Assembly (NCBI GenBank): GCA_963796485.1
Contig: CAWCLV010000001.1
Location: 310,001-374,000 of the forward strand
Length of the DNA: 64,000 nucleotides
Origin: CAWCDJ01 sp963796485
Lineage (GTDB): Bacteria; Acidobacteriota; Terriglobia; Bryobacterales; Bryobacteraceae
Direction: 5' to 3'
In this document: one piece after another, positions 8,545 to 18,233 of the stretch
Position numbering within the stretch: position 1 is the first letter of the stretch
How the letters are laid out: each line of letters begins with the position of its first letter
Notes under the pieces: generated by a model
Database searches by the model: none
What the model saw: only the letters and a program-made list of their open reading frames with translations
What the model was told of the DNA's origin: nothing
Program-made: the position numbers and the translations under genes

Positions 8545-10401
8545 TTAGTGTATTTTCGCCTGCCGGGTCACGGGCGCTTCCTTGCCCGAGTGTACATTGA
8601 GCAGGCGCGCGTGCGTGGCCCGCACGGCTTCCGTCAGTTCCCGGTACGGCTGGTCGGTGACATCGACCATGCCGATGTTGTAGTTCTCGCCGTCGAACCG
8701 GCCGGTGGAGGGCTCGTCCACCCACTCGAACCAGTGGGCGCCCACGATGGACGGGTCGGCGGCGGCGTTCTCGACATAATAACGATAGGCCACGCCGCGC
8801 TCTTCCTGGTTCGCGGTCTGCTTCAAGCCGGGGGTCATGCCGCGCCCCGGAGTGCCGAAGTGGAATTCGCCGATCAGAATCGGTTTGTCGATCAGGTCGC
8901 GCACCTTGGCGATCTCGCGCTGATTCACCGCGTAGGCGTAATTGTTCAGGCTGTAAATGTCGAATACGCGAGAAAGCTTTACGATCTCGGGCGGCGCGCT
9001 CGAGCCGAACCGTAGCCCCAGCGTCAAATGGTTCGGGTCATGTTTTTTGATCGCCGCGGTCGCGGTCTCCACCAGCTTTTGATAGCTCAAGTAGAGAAAC
9101 TCCCGCCTGCGCTCGGGCGTGTCGCCCTTCGCCAGGAAAGCCTTGAGCGCATTTTGAAGCGGCGTCGCCGGCCCGCTCAGAATGGCCTCTGCCGCTACCG
9201 TTTCGCGGCCCGGCCACGGCGGTTCGTTGCCCAAAAAATAACCTAGCAGCCACGGGTCGTTTTTGCGCGGTTCGCATTGTTCGGCCACGGCGCGGTCCAC
9301 GCGCTCCACGAAATCCGGCGCGTAAACGTCGGCGACGCCCATCGGTCCGTTCTCGATGCCCCATCCGCGCAAACCGAAAGTGTAAGGAATCCGGTGGGAT
9401 TCTCCGAGCCGCGGGTCGGACCAGTTACCGGCGGTGTTGAAGCCCCACGCGGTCATCCGGCGCACCGTCAGATCGACCCACTTCGGTCCCCAGTCCGGCC
9501 CGAAGCGGCGTGCCAGGTTCCAGGAATAAAACGCCGCGCCGCCGCGAGCGCCGCGCTGCGCCTGCGCATTTGCCGGGGGCATGGCCGCAAATACTTCTTC
9601 GCGGCCGCGAACGGATGTAACCGCTCCGGTCCCGATCGAATCCGCACCGGTCGAAAGGAACAGGTGGCCGTCGGGATCCACGATCCACCACTTGCCCTGG
9701 ATTCTTTCGACGCGAAAGAAGCCCGTCGCCTTGGCTTTCGACTGCTCGTAGCCGCCGTAGCGGCAGTAGAGGGGCCGTGCCGCCTCGATCGTTTTCTCTT
9801 CATTCGCCCATGCGGACTTGAGCTGGTCGAGATTCGTAGCTTTTCCCGGCCACTGCGCGTGAATCCACTGTCCGAATTCATCCACCAGCGGCTTGGCATC
9901 CAGCAGCGCATCGCCCGGGTCTTCCCTGGCGAGTTTGACCGCGCGAATTTCGAGTGTCACCCGTCCTACCGGGTCCGGCATGGCAATGCCGATTTCGCCG
10001 ACCGACTTCAGTTCGCCCGGCGTGCCCATCAAGTTGATGAACATCATCGGCCGCGCCTTGTTGTGGACCGACGCCAAGTCCATTCCCTGACGTGCCGCCT
10101 GCGTGAGCATTTCGAGCGGCACTGCGCTACGAAGCCAAACGCCGGGAAGCGGAGAGAGCCGCACGGCGCGCACGCCGCCGGCGTCGTGGATCCGCAATTC
10201 GAAGCGCTGCGGAGCGGATACTCTCAGTTCGAGCGCGAGGAATCCGTAGCCGCTCCAGTCGGACGGCAGCGCCGGGTCCAGGTCCGCCAGCTTCCAGATC
10301 TGCTCCTGTCCGGCGCCCTCGAAAACGGCGCGCCTGGTCTCACCCGCGGCGATCCCCGCCGCTGCGATGGTCACGATCATCAGGCCTGACAGGTGTCTCA
10401 T
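8545..10401 (-). CDS. Exported agarase/GH50-like TIM-barrel glycosidase
   Basis: The protein is 618 aa from ATG 10401. An upstream GTG or ATG in the same frame would only add sequence before the signal peptide MRHLSGLMIVTIAAAGIAAG. An N-terminal carbohydrate-binding-like beta domain (about 25-190) is followed by the hallmark FFRVERIQGKWWIVDPDGHLF (key part WWIVDPDGHLF), found at the entry of agarase-type barrels. Then come LGYFLGNEPPWPG (Glu as the general acid) and ILIGEFHFG (Glu as the nucleophile), and HWFEWVDEP near the C-terminus. GH50 and related enzymes cut beta-linked galactans. The exact substrate is not certain. It is divergent from treZ, sharing about 80 bases of upstream DNA. Confidence 0.75.
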   Translation of the reverse strand: MRHLSGLMIVTIAAAGIAAGETRRAVFEGAGQEQIWKLADLDPALPSDWSGYGFLALELRVSAPQRFELRIHDAGGVRAVRLSPLPGVWLRSAVPLEMLTQAARQGMDLASVHNKARPMMFINLMGTPGELKSVGEIGIAMPDPVGRVTLEIRAVKLAREDPGDALLDAKPLVDEFGQWIHAQWPGKATNLDQLKSAWANEEKTIEAARPLYCRYGGYEQSKAKATGFFRVERIQGKWWIVDPDGHLFLSTGADSIGTGAVTSVRGREEVFAAMPPANAQAQRGARGGAAFYSWNLARRFGPDWGPKWVDLTVRRMTAWGFNTAGNWSDPRLGESHRIPYTFGLRGWGIENGPMGVADVYAPDFVERVDRAVAEQCEPRKNDPWLLGYFLGNEPPWPGRETVAAEAILSGPATPLQNALKAFLAKGDTPERRREFLYLSYQKLVETATAAIKKHDPNHLTLGLRFGSSAPPEIVKLSRVFDIYSLNNYAYAVNQREIAKVRDLIDKPILIGEFHFGTPGRGMTPGLKQTANQEERGVAYRYYVENAAADPSIVGAHWFEWVDEPSTGRFDGENYNIGMVDVTDQPYRELTEAVRATHARLLNVHSGKEAPVTRQAKIH

Positions 10402-10480
10402 TACGATTTTCCCGAACGCATAGAATGTCACATTGCGCACAGGGCTGCATCCCATCAGGAGTTAAGCTGGAAAGACGGGG

Positions 10481-12355
10481 ATGTCGCCATCGAGTGAGCT
10501 GTCTCAATACTGTTGGCCTACACCGCTTTCCAAGGGGTTGCCGCCGGTCGGAGCCGTAACGCTGCCGGCCGGGTCCGTGAGTTTCACGGTGTGGGCGCCT
10601 GCCTGCCGCGAACTGGTTCTGGTGCTCAAAGAGCCCGGCCGCCGCGAAATTCCCATGCAGCGCGAGCGAGGCGGCTATTTCGCCGCGGCGATCGACGATC
10701 CGTCCGAACCGGTCCGCTACTCTTTCCGGCTTCCCGGCGGCGCCGAACGTCCCGATCCGGCGTCCCGCTTCCAACCGACCGGGGTTCACGCTCCGTCACA
10801 AGTCGTCTCGCCGAGATTCGAATGGCATGCGGCCGAATGGAAGGGCCTGCCTCTCGAAGAGTTCGTGATTTACGAACTCCATGTTGGCACGTTCACTCCC
10901 GAGGGTACCTTCGACGCGGCGATCGCTCAACTTCCGCGGCTTGCCGAATTAGGCGTGACGGCGATCGAACTCATGCCGGTTTCCCAATTCCCCGGCAGCC
11001 GGAACTGGGGCTACGACGGCGTGCATCCATTTGCCGTGCAGAACTCGTACGGCGGTCCCGCGGCACTGAAGCGCCTGGTCGATGCCGCGCACCAGCGGGG
11101 GTTGGCCGTTGTGCTGGACGTGGTCTACAACCACCTCGGCCCGGAAGGCAATTACCTCGCGGAATTCGGCCCCTATTTCACGGACCGCTACCGCACGCCG
11201 TGGGGACCGGCGATCAATTTCGACGGTCCTTATTCCGACGAGGTGCGGCGGTATTTCATCGAGAACGCCCTCTACTGGGTGACGGACTTCCGCTTCGACG
11301 CGCTGCGGCTCGATGCGGTTCACGCGATCGCCGACCGGTCGTCTGTCCCGTTTCTCGAAGAACTCGGCGAGGCGGTTCACCGTCAGGCGGAGGCGCTCGG
11401 TCGAAATATCCTTCTTTTCCCGGAGAGCGATGCCAACGACTCACGGATCATCCGTCCGCGTTCCCGCGGAGGCTATGGCCTCGACGCGCAGTGGAACGAC
11501 GGTTTTCATCACGCGCTGCGGGCGCTGCTCACGGGAGAAAGCGCGGGTTACTACGCCGATTACGGCGAATTCGGCCAGTTGGTCAAGGCCTATCGCGAAG
11601 GGTACGTCTACACGGGCGAGTTTTCGCAGAGCCGCCGCCGCCGGCACGGCAGCAGCACTACGGGGCTCGCCAGCCGGCAGTTCGTGGTGTTTTCGCAAAA
11701 TCACGACCAGGTCGGCAATCGGATGCTGGGTGAGAGGCTGACCGCCTTGACCGATTTCGAAACGCTCAAGCTCATGGCCGCCGCTGTGTTGCTCTCTCCT
11801 TTTACCCCTCTGCTCTTCATGGGTGAGGAATACGGCGAGACCGCGCCTTTTCAGTATTTCGTCAGTCATAACGACCCGGACCTCGTGGAAGCCGTCCGGC
11901 GCGGGCGCTGCGAGGAGTTCGCCGGGTTTGCATGGCAGGGGGAGTGCCCCGACCCGCAGTCCCATGCCTCATTTCTCCGTTCCAAGATCAATCCGGATCT
12001 GCGTTTCTCCGGTGCCCATGCCGTCCTGAATTCGTTCTATACGGAACTGTTGGCGCTGCGCCGGAAGCTTGGCCGCCCGGGTTGGGACGGCACGAAGATC
12101 CACGCCTCGGATGAGCAGGAGATCGTCACTCTGCGGCGGCGGGAATCTCTGGTCGTTCTCAATTTCGCCGCGCGCGAGGGCGTTGTGACTCAATCGGAGG
12201 GCGACTGGACCCTGGTCCTCGATTCGGCCTCACTGCGCTGGAACGGCCCCGGACCGGATACCCCTCGCGAGCTGGAAAGCCGTTCCGGCGGCTTGCGGCT
12301 TTGTGCGCCCGCCCGCGCGGCCCTCGTCTATCTTGCGAAGCCGGACGGAAAATGA
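10481..12355 (+). CDS. treZ: Malto-oligosyltrehalose trehalohydrolase
   Basis: The protein is 624 aa, GH13 family. It splits trehalose from the maltooligosyltrehalose made by TreY. An N-terminal CBM48-like domain (about 25-110) precedes the barrel. The barrel shows NWGYDGVHPFAVQNSYGG, DVVYNHLGPEGNYL, the nucleophile Asp in FDALRLDAVH, the acid Glu in LLFPESDAND and the stabiliser Asp in SQNHDQVGNR. GGAAAG lies upstream of ATG 10481. No treY gene is in the window, so the partner must be elsewhere, or the enzyme has another role. The stop overlaps the start of the GH57 gene (ATGATG), indicating translational coupling. Confidence 0.93.
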   Translation: MSPSSELSQYCWPTPLSKGLPPVGAVTLPAGSVSFTVWAPACRELVLVLKEPGRREIPMQRERGGYFAAAIDDPSEPVRYSFRLPGGAERPDPASRFQPTGVHAPSQVVSPRFEWHAAEWKGLPLEEFVIYELHVGTFTPEGTFDAAIAQLPRLAELGVTAIELMPVSQFPGSRNWGYDGVHPFAVQNSYGGPAALKRLVDAAHQRGLAVVLDVVYNHLGPEGNYLAEFGPYFTDRYRTPWGPAINFDGPYSDEVRRYFIENALYWVTDFRFDALRLDAVHAIADRSSVPFLEELGEAVHRQAEALGRNILLFPESDANDSRIIRPRSRGGYGLDAQWNDGFHHALRALLTGESAGYYADYGEFGQLVKAYREGYVYTGEFSQSRRRRHGSSTTGLASRQFVVFSQNHDQVGNRMLGERLTALTDFETLKLMAAAVLLSPFTPLLFMGEEYGETAPFQYFVSHNDPDLVEAVRRGRCEEFAGFAWQGECPDPQSHASFLRSKINPDLRFSGAHAVLNSFYTELLALRRKLGRPGWDGTKIHASDEQEIVTLRRRESLVVLNFAAREGVVTQSEGDWTLVLDSASLRWNGPGPDTPRELESRSGGLRLCAPARAALVYLAKPDGK

Positions 12356-14755
12356 TGCGCAACATCTGTATTCACGGCCACTTCTATCAGCCGCCGCGGG
12401 AAAACCCGTGGCTCGAGGACATCGAGCTCCAGGATTCGGCCTATCCCTACCACGATTGGAACGAGCGCATCACGATGGAGTGCTACGCGCCGAATTCGGC
12501 TTCGCGCATTCTCGACGCGGAGAACCGGATTCTGAAGATCGTCAACAACTATTCGCGGATCAGCTTCAATTTCGGGCCTACCCTGCTGCAGTGGCTGGAG
12601 CGGCACTCTCCCGCGGTGTACCGCTCCATTCTGGCCGCGGACCGCGAGTCGCAAGCCAGGTTCTCCGGGCACGGATCGGCGATGGCGCAAGCCTACAACC
12701 ACATGATCCTGCCGCTGGCGCACCGCAGGGACAAGTACACGCAGATCCTGTGGGGCTTTCGCGATTTCGAGCATCGTTTCGGGCGCGCGCCGGAAGGAAT
12801 GTGGCTGCCGGAAACGGCCGTCGATCTGGAAAGCCTCAACTTCATGGCCGAGATGGGCATCCGGTTCACGATTCTGGCTCCCAACCAGGCCAGCCGCGTG
12901 CGTCCCACCGGCGGCCGCAACTGGGAGGACGTGGGCGGCGCCCGCATCGATCCGTCTACGATCTACCGCCTGAATCTACGGTCCGGGCGGCGCATGGACC
13001 TTTTCTTTTACGACGGCCCCGTGTCCCAGGCGGTCGCTTTTGAAAAACTGCTGCTCCGCGGCGAGTATCTGGCCGACCGGCTGATGTCGGCGTTTGCGGA
13101 CGGGCGCCCGTGGCCGCAGATCGTGCACATTGCCACCGACGGCGAGACCTATGGCCATCATCAATACAAAGGCGACATGGCCCTGGCGTACGTTCTGGAG
13201 TATATCGAGAGCCGCGGGCTCGCCTGCCTCACGAATTATGGAGAGTTTCTAGAGAATCACGAACCCACGCACGAAGTCCAGATCTTCGAGAACAGCTCGT
13301 GGAGCTGCGTCCACGGGGTCGAACGCTGGCGGAGTAACTGCGGCTGCTGTTCCGGGGGACGGCCGGGCTGGAGCCAGGAGTGGCGCAAACCGTTGCGGGC
13401 GGCGCTCGACTGGCTGCGCGACACGATTGCCGCGTCCTATGGCGATGCCGCACGCCGTCTCGGCGTCGATCCGTGGGGGGCCCGCAACCGCTACATCTCC
13501 GTGATCCTCGACCGTTCGCCCGAATCGATGGAGCGGTTCTTCGCCGCCGCCGCGCACCGCGAGCTCAACCAGCCGGAACGCGTGCGCCTGCTGAAGCTGC
13601 TCGAAATGCAGCGCCACGCCATGTTGATGTACACCAGCTGCGGCTGGTTCTTCGACGAGTTGTCCGGCATCGAGACCGTCCAGGTCATCCAGTATGCCGG
13701 CCGCGCCCTGCAGTTGTTCAGCGAGTTGTTCGGACGGGGATTGGAGCCGAAATTCCTGGAACTGCTGGAGCAGGCCAAGAGCAACATCCCCGAATTTCGC
13801 GATGGCCGCCGCGTTTACGAGAAACTGGTGCAGCCTAAAATGGTCGGGCTGCGGAGCGTTGCGGCGCACTACGCCGTCAGTTCGCTGTTCGAGAACTATC
13901 CCGAGGAAAGCCGCATCTTCTGCTACGACGTGGCGCAGGAGGACCGGCGGGCGTTGGCCGCCGGAAGCGCGCGGCTGGTGCTGGGGAAGGCGCGGATTAC
14001 CTCCGAAATCACCAGGGAGACCGAGAGATTCACGTACGGTATCCTGCACCTGGGGGAACATCAGGTGAGCGGCGGAATCCGCTCGTACGCGAGCGATGCG
14101 GCCTACGAGAAGACGGCGGAGGCCCTCACCGAGGTGTTTCAGGGCGGGGACTTCGCCGAAATTGTCCGCAGCGTAGACCGGCACTTCGACCCCGGCCCCT
14201 ACAGTCTCAAGCTCCTTTTTCACGACGAGCAGCGCCGCATCGTGCGGCGAATTCTTCGAGACGCGAATGGCTCTGGCCGAGGCCTCCTACCGCCAGATCT
14301 ACGCCAGCGACGCCATGTTGATGTATTTCGTGAAATCGCTTGGCATGCCGCTCCCCAAGCGCTTCCGGATGGCGGCGGATTTTATCCTCAACACCGATCT
14401 GCGCCGGGCGTTGGAGCGGAGGCCGCTCGAACTCGCACGCATCGGGGCGATGGTGCAGGAAGCGGGCAAGCTTGGCGTGGATCTGGATGCTCCCACATTG
14501 GAATTCGCGATCCGCGGAACCATCGAAGCGATTGCTGGGGAGTTCCGCCGCGAGCCCGCGGACAGCAATGTGATGGACGAGTTCGCGGCATCGGTGGGAC
14601 TTGCGCATTCCCTGCCGTTCGAGGTTCAACTCTGGAATGCGCAGAACGTCTGGCACGAACTGCGGCTGGGTTACTACACCGCGATGCGCGAATCCGCGGA
14701 TTGGTCAGAGAAGTTTCGCGAACTGGGGCGGCAGTTGGATTTCGCGGAGATCTAG
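12352..14755 (+). CDS. GH57 family alpha-glucan-acting enzyme with DUF3536, interrupted by a frameshift
   Basis: The gene starts at ATG 12352 (or the adjacent ATG 12355), overlapping the treZ stop. The barrel has the GH57 entry NICIHGHFYQPPRENPW, PEGMWLPETAVD (Glu154, likely catalytic), and IATDGETYGHHQYKGD, with the DUF3536 helical region after it. The first frame carries family sequence up to about base 14265 (LLFHDEQRRIVRRILRD). The conserved continuation is in the next frame, from ATG 14267 to the stop at 14755, so one extra base or two missing bases lie near 14255-14290. Joined, the protein is about 800 aa, the usual size. GH57/DUF3536 proteins sit in glycogen and trehalose loci. The precise reaction (amylase, glucanotransferase or branching) is not known from this sequence. 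Confidence 0.8.
14267..14755 (+). CDS. Downstream fragment of the frameshifted GH57 gene (C-terminal DUF3536 part)
   Basis: This is the 162-aa second-frame piece, with segments LAEASYRQIYASDAMLM, MPLPKRFRMAADFILN and WNAQNVWHELRLGYY. All belong to the all-helical C-terminal region of GH57/DUF3536 proteins, and it directly continues the LFHDEQRR helix of the first frame. It has no convincing ribosome site, although its ATG overlaps the region where the first frame loses family sequence. It could be a real second translation unit only if ribosomes re-initiate or slip here. I regard it as part of the upstream gene. Confidence 0.6.
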   Translation: MALAEASYRQIYASDAMLMYFVKSLGMPLPKRFRMAADFILNTDLRRALERRPLELARIGAMVQEAGKLGVDLDAPTLEFAIRGTIEAIAGEFRREPADSNVMDEFAASVGLAHSLPFEVQLWNAQNVWHELRLGYYTAMRESADWSEKFRELGRQLDFAEI

Positions 14756-14763
14756 CCGGATCC

Positions 14764-16062
14764 TCAAAGCCAGATCACCCGTCTTTCCGCCACGCACGCC
14801 CGGGCATAGAGCAGCATCCCGGCCGACCAGGCCTGCTCGTGCACGCCCCTCGGTTCGGCGGTCCGGCCGTCGTGCCACTCATTGAAGTCGCCGTCCAGGT
14901 TCAGGCGGGCCAGCCTCTCCAAGGCCGCTTCGGCCTCGCCGAACCGCTGCGCTTTGACCAGCGCGGCCACATAGAACCCGCCGAGGAACGGCCAGATGCC
15001 GCCATTGTGGTAATGGTCCGGCAGGTTCAGGGTCCCGTAGTAGTCGCGCCAGTCAGGTTCGCCGGGCTCGACCGGGGGATAAATCGCTTTCACCGGATGC
15101 TCCGCCAGGCCATGTGCGGCGATGAAATCCAGCAGGCGCGCGCACTGGCTCTCGCTCGCGACCCCAGCCAGGATCGCCATCAGGTTTCCGAAACTGTCGA
15201 ACCATTCCCCGACCTCGCGGAAGCTGACGTAGGGCAGGTAATACTCGCAATCCACAAGGATGCGCTTCGAGGGGAGCCACCGGCGCCTCCCCAGCGAATC
15301 CTGCTGCGGCCCCGGGGTGCTGAATGAGGGCGAGACGTGCCGCAGCATCTGGCCGTCTCCCGGGTACCACAGGGTTTGATTGATCGTTTCGGCGGCCGCT
15401 TCCGCCTGTTTGCGCCAGAGTGCGGCAGTTCGCGCTTTTCCCAGCGTCCCGGCGGTTTCGGCGGCTTTGCGGAGGGCGATCACGCGCAGGCAGTTGACGT
15501 ACAGCCCCTTGCCACGCGTGCAGAAAAGATCCTGCCAGTCGGACGATTCCTGGATGCTGACCATCCCGCTGCGGTCCACGTCCTGACAGTCGTACCACGA
15601 CATCACTTTGTGAATGCCGGGGAGGTCCGGCTCGCAGATGCAGCTCCCGATGACATACCACAATCCGGCGTCCGCATAGGCGCGAAAATTCGGCTGGTGT
15701 GCCTCCAGGTCCACGTGATTCGGAACGAGCCCGGCCGGCGTCCGGTGGCGGCGGAACACCGCAAGGCTTGCCAGAAGCGCCGAGCGGATTGCCGGGTCGC
15801 CGGCCAGTACGCCCCCGAGCAGCGCGATCATGCTGTCGCGAACCCAGATCTGCTGATGGCCGTAGGCTCGCGCGGAAGCTTTCAAGCCGGCCGGGTGGGA
15901 GCAGTGCCGGAGCACTGCGACGGCGCGCCGGCAGGCGGATGCGACTACTTCGGTTTCAACACAGCCGCATGCCGGCGCAAGATCCGGAATGCCCTGCCGG
16001 CTGCTGCCCGAAATGGATTCATCGCGTGGCATAATCCGGCCGCTTCGTGCGAAACCGAACAC
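14764..16062 (-). CDS. Six-hairpin (alpha/alpha)6 glycosidase, amylo-alpha-1,6-glucosidase / GH100-like
   Basis: The protein is 432 aa from GTG 16062, or 422 aa from ATG 16032. Neither start has a strong ribosome site. Motifs are IWVRDSMIALLGG (Asp near residue 76, a usual acid in these barrels), GLVPNHVD, SSDWQDLF, YHNGGIWPFLGGF and FNEWHDG...HEQAWSAG. The layout matches the bacterial group annotated as glycogen debranching proteins or neutral-invertase-like (GH100/GH63-like) enzymes. There is no signal peptide, so it acts in the cytoplasm. It faces away from the GT gene at 16169. By analogy with glucosylglycerate loci it might hydrolyse that transferase's product, but this is a guess. Confidence 0.72.
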   Translation of the reverse strand: MFGFARSGRIMPRDESISGSSRQGIPDLAPACGCVETEVVASACRRAVAVLRHCSHPAGLKASARAYGHQQIWVRDSMIALLGGVLAGDPAIRSALLASLAVFRRHRTPAGLVPNHVDLEAHQPNFRAYADAGLWYVIGSCICEPDLPGIHKVMSWYDCQDVDRSGMVSIQESSDWQDLFCTRGKGLYVNCLRVIALRKAAETAGTLGKARTAALWRKQAEAAAETINQTLWYPGDGQMLRHVSPSFSTPGPQQDSLGRRRWLPSKRILVDCEYYLPYVSFREVGEWFDSFGNLMAILAGVASESQCARLLDFIAAHGLAEHPVKAIYPPVEPGEPDWRDYYGTLNLPDHYHNGGIWPFLGGFYVAALVKAQRFGEAEAALERLARLNLDGDFNEWHDGRTAEPRGVHEQAWSAGMLLYARACVAERRVIWL

Positions 16063-16168
16063 TCATCATAGCTTACGGGCGCCAGCCTCTTCAGGAGTGC
16101 ATCCATCGTATGGTTTGTGCGAAAGTGCGCGTGCGATGATGGTCTAGAGAACGCGAAATCTGCAAAAT

Positions 16169-17449
16169 ATGTCTGAGCCAGACGCTATCTTGCAGGAGAG
16201 CGAGCAGGACCTTGGCCGGATTGACAGCGCCGATATCGTAATCGGTATCCCCACTTACAACAACATCGATACCATCGAGAAGGTAGTGGAAGCTGTGGTT
16301 GGCGGTTTGTCCGACCGGCTTTCCTCCCAGCGCACCGTCATCGTCAATGCCGATGGGGGCTCCCGGGACGGAACTCCGGATAGGCTCCGGGGTGCGGTCA
16401 ACGGCAACGTTCCCGTGGTCCAGGCGGCTTATCCCTTGTATCCGGTCCACCTCCTCGCGCCTCCGGCCGCCGGAGTGCCCGGGCGGAGCGAGGCCCTGCG
16501 CAGCATCCTGCAGTTCGGACAGCGGCTTGGCGCTAAAGCCTGCGCGGTGCTCGACCCCGGTGTCGACTCCCTGGACCCTGACTGGATCGGGCGCCTGATC
16601 GACCCTGTGCTGCGGGAGGGTTTCGATCTCGTGGTGCCGTGCTATCTCCGCCACAAGTTCGAGGGCGCCATTAACGGTGGGGTCGTGTATCCGATGAGCC
16701 GGTCCCTTTACGGCTGCCGAATCCGGCAGCCCATGCCCGCCGAACTGGCATTCTCCGCCCCGTTAATCGAACACTATTCGGGGACGGCTTCGGAGGACGG
16801 GGCGGCCACCGCTGTGGGGAACCCCTGGAGCATCACGCCCGCCATTATCGGCCATTTCCGCGTCTGCCAGACCTTTCTGGGACCCCACACGCACAAGCCC
16901 CAGGAGGTGACGGCAGATATCAGCACGATCCTGGCGCACGTGCTCAGAACCCTATTCGAGGAAATGGAACGTACCGTGGTGTTCTGGCAGAAGGTCAGGG
17001 GGTCCGAAGCGATTCCCGCCTTCGGTCCGCCGTTCACGGTGAACACCAACGCGGTGACGGTGAACGCCGGCCGGATGCTCGAATCGTTCCGGCTCGGCTA
17101 CCAGGACCTTCAGGGAATCTGGGGGCAGGTGCTTCCGCCGGCGGCGTTGTTGGAGCTAAAAAAGCTCTCACGCGTTTCCGAGTCAAACTTCCGCTTCCCG
17201 GCCGATCTGTGGGCGCGCACGATCTACGATTTCAGCCTTGCATGGCGGCTGCGCATCATGGATCGAGACCACCTGCTGCGAGCCCTCACTCCGATTTACC
17301 TCGGATGGGCGGGATCGGCGGTTCTGGAGTTGCAGGAAGCAGGACCGGAAGAGGTGGAAGCCTGGGAGGAGCGGCTGTGCCTCGCTTTCGAAACGCAGAA
17401 GCGCTACCTCATCTCGCGCTGGAGGTGGCCGGACCGGTTCAATCCGTAA
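16169..17449 (+). CDS. Glucosylglycerate-synthase-like glycosyltransferase (GT-A fold)
   Basis: The protein is 426 aa with no signal peptide. It starts with a GT2-like nucleotide-binding domain: DIVIGIPTYNN, then VIVNADGGSRDGT as the metal/NDP-sugar segment, and VPGRSEALRS. A helical C-terminal half includes FPADLWARTIYDF, in the layout of single-step glucosylglycerate / mannosylglycerate-type synthases (GT81/GT78 relatives). Such enzymes join NDP-glucose to glycerate to make a compatible solute. The trehalose/alpha-glucan genes around it and the mechanosensitive-type protein just after it fit an osmolyte role. Substrate specificity is inference. A generic GT2 transferase is the alternative. 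Confidence 0.7.
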   Translation: MSEPDAILQESEQDLGRIDSADIVIGIPTYNNIDTIEKVVEAVVGGLSDRLSSQRTVIVNADGGSRDGTPDRLRGAVNGNVPVVQAAYPLYPVHLLAPPAAGVPGRSEALRSILQFGQRLGAKACAVLDPGVDSLDPDWIGRLIDPVLREGFDLVVPCYLRHKFEGAINGGVVYPMSRSLYGCRIRQPMPAELAFSAPLIEHYSGTASEDGAATAVGNPWSITPAIIGHFRVCQTFLGPHTHKPQEVTADISTILAHVLRTLFEEMERTVVFWQKVRGSEAIPAFGPPFTVNTNAVTVNAGRMLESFRLGYQDLQGIWGQVLPPAALLELKKLSRVSESNFRFPADLWARTIYDFSLAWRLRIMDRDHLLRALTPIYLGWAGSAVLELQEAGPEEVEAWEERLCLAFETQKRYLISRWRWPDRFNP

Positions 17450-17468
17450 TGGAAAGAGAGTGATTCGT

Positions 17469-18173
17469 ATGCTGACTCACGTCAATCAAATTCTCAATCA
17501 GGCCGCCGCCCGGATCAGCGGGAGCATCGCCAATTTCCTGCCCGGTCTGCTGGCGATGACCGTGCTGCTGGCGTTTGCGGTCGTGGTGGGCTGGATTGTA
17601 CGGGTCATGATCCGCCGCAGTTTGCGGGGGATCGATTTCGATAAACGCCTGGAGCGCTGGGGTTTTTCGGCGCTGGCCGACTGGTCGCCCTCGCGAAGCC
17701 CCACCCTGCTGATTGCCGGCCTGGCGTTCTGGTGCGTCGTCCTGTTGGGACTGCTGGTGGGCCTGAGTGCTCTCGACGTCAATATCACGTCGATGCTGGT
17801 CGTCCGTTTGTTCACATATCTGCCGAACGTTTTTGCCGCGGTCCTGATCCTGATTGTCGGAGTTTTTGTTTCCCGGTTCCTGGCGCGCGGCGTACTGATC
17901 AGTGCCGTGAACATGCAGGTACATTCCGCCCGGCTCATCAGCTTGGGAGTGAAGTGGCTGGTGATGGTGATGGCCGGAGCGATGGCGCTGGACCATCTGC
18001 GGATCGGCGGCGAGATCGTGCGCCTGGCGTTCGGGATCCTGTTCGGCGGGATCGTGCTGGCCCTGGCGCTGGCGGTCGGACTCGGCTCGAAAGAGATGGT
18101 CAGCCGTTCGCTGGAGCGCCAGACGGAGCGCCACGAAGACGAGGAAGTGGCGGGGCGCTTCCACAACCTCTGA
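17469..18173 (+). CDS. Small mechanosensitive-channel-like membrane protein (MscS TM-helix type)
   Basis: The protein is 234 aa from ATG 17469, with GGAAAGAGAG just upstream; a longer in-frame opening over the previous gene is a shadow. About five hydrophobic helices are visible: roughly 18-42, 75-98, 105-132, 148-170 and 175-195. The repeated 'conserved TM helix' pattern (IANFLPGLLAMTVLLAFAVVVGW; LPNVFAAVLILIVGVFVSR) is that of PF05552-type proteins related to MscS, without the cytoplasmic MscS beta domain. It starts 19 bases after the GT gene, so the two are probably co-transcribed. A role in osmotic release is plausible. Confidence 0.78.
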   Translation: MLTHVNQILNQAAARISGSIANFLPGLLAMTVLLAFAVVVGWIVRVMIRRSLRGIDFDKRLERWGFSALADWSPSRSPTLLIAGLAFWCVVLLGLLVGLSALDVNITSMLVVRLFTYLPNVFAAVLILIVGVFVSRFLARGVLISAVNMQVHSARLISLGVKWLVMVMAGAMALDHLRIGGEIVRLAFGILFGGIVLALALAVGLGSKEMVSRSLERQTERHEDEEVAGRFHNL

Positions 18174-18187
18174 AGTTAAGAAAAGCC

Positions 18188-18224
18188 TTTCACCGCGAAG
18201 ACGCGGAGAACGCAGAGAAAGCGC
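18188..18224. repeat. Short degenerate 'CCGCGAAGACGCGGAGA' type intergenic repeat
   Basis: The stretch CACCGCGAAGACGCGGAG followed by AACGCAGAGAAAG consists of about 8-base near-repeats of the form GCGRAGA. This kind of sequence is scattered between genes in many bacterial genomes. Only one copy is visible here, between two convergent genes, so family membership cannot be tested in this window. Confidence 0.35.
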
Positions 18225-18233
18225 TGAGTAACG

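Noticed and set aside
14268..15327. Continuation of the GH57 first frame to 15327 as a C-terminal domain
   Set aside because: The sequence after about 14265 is low-complexity, Arg/Gly-rich and lies opposite a well-conserved glycosidase gene; the true GH57 continuation is in the next frame.
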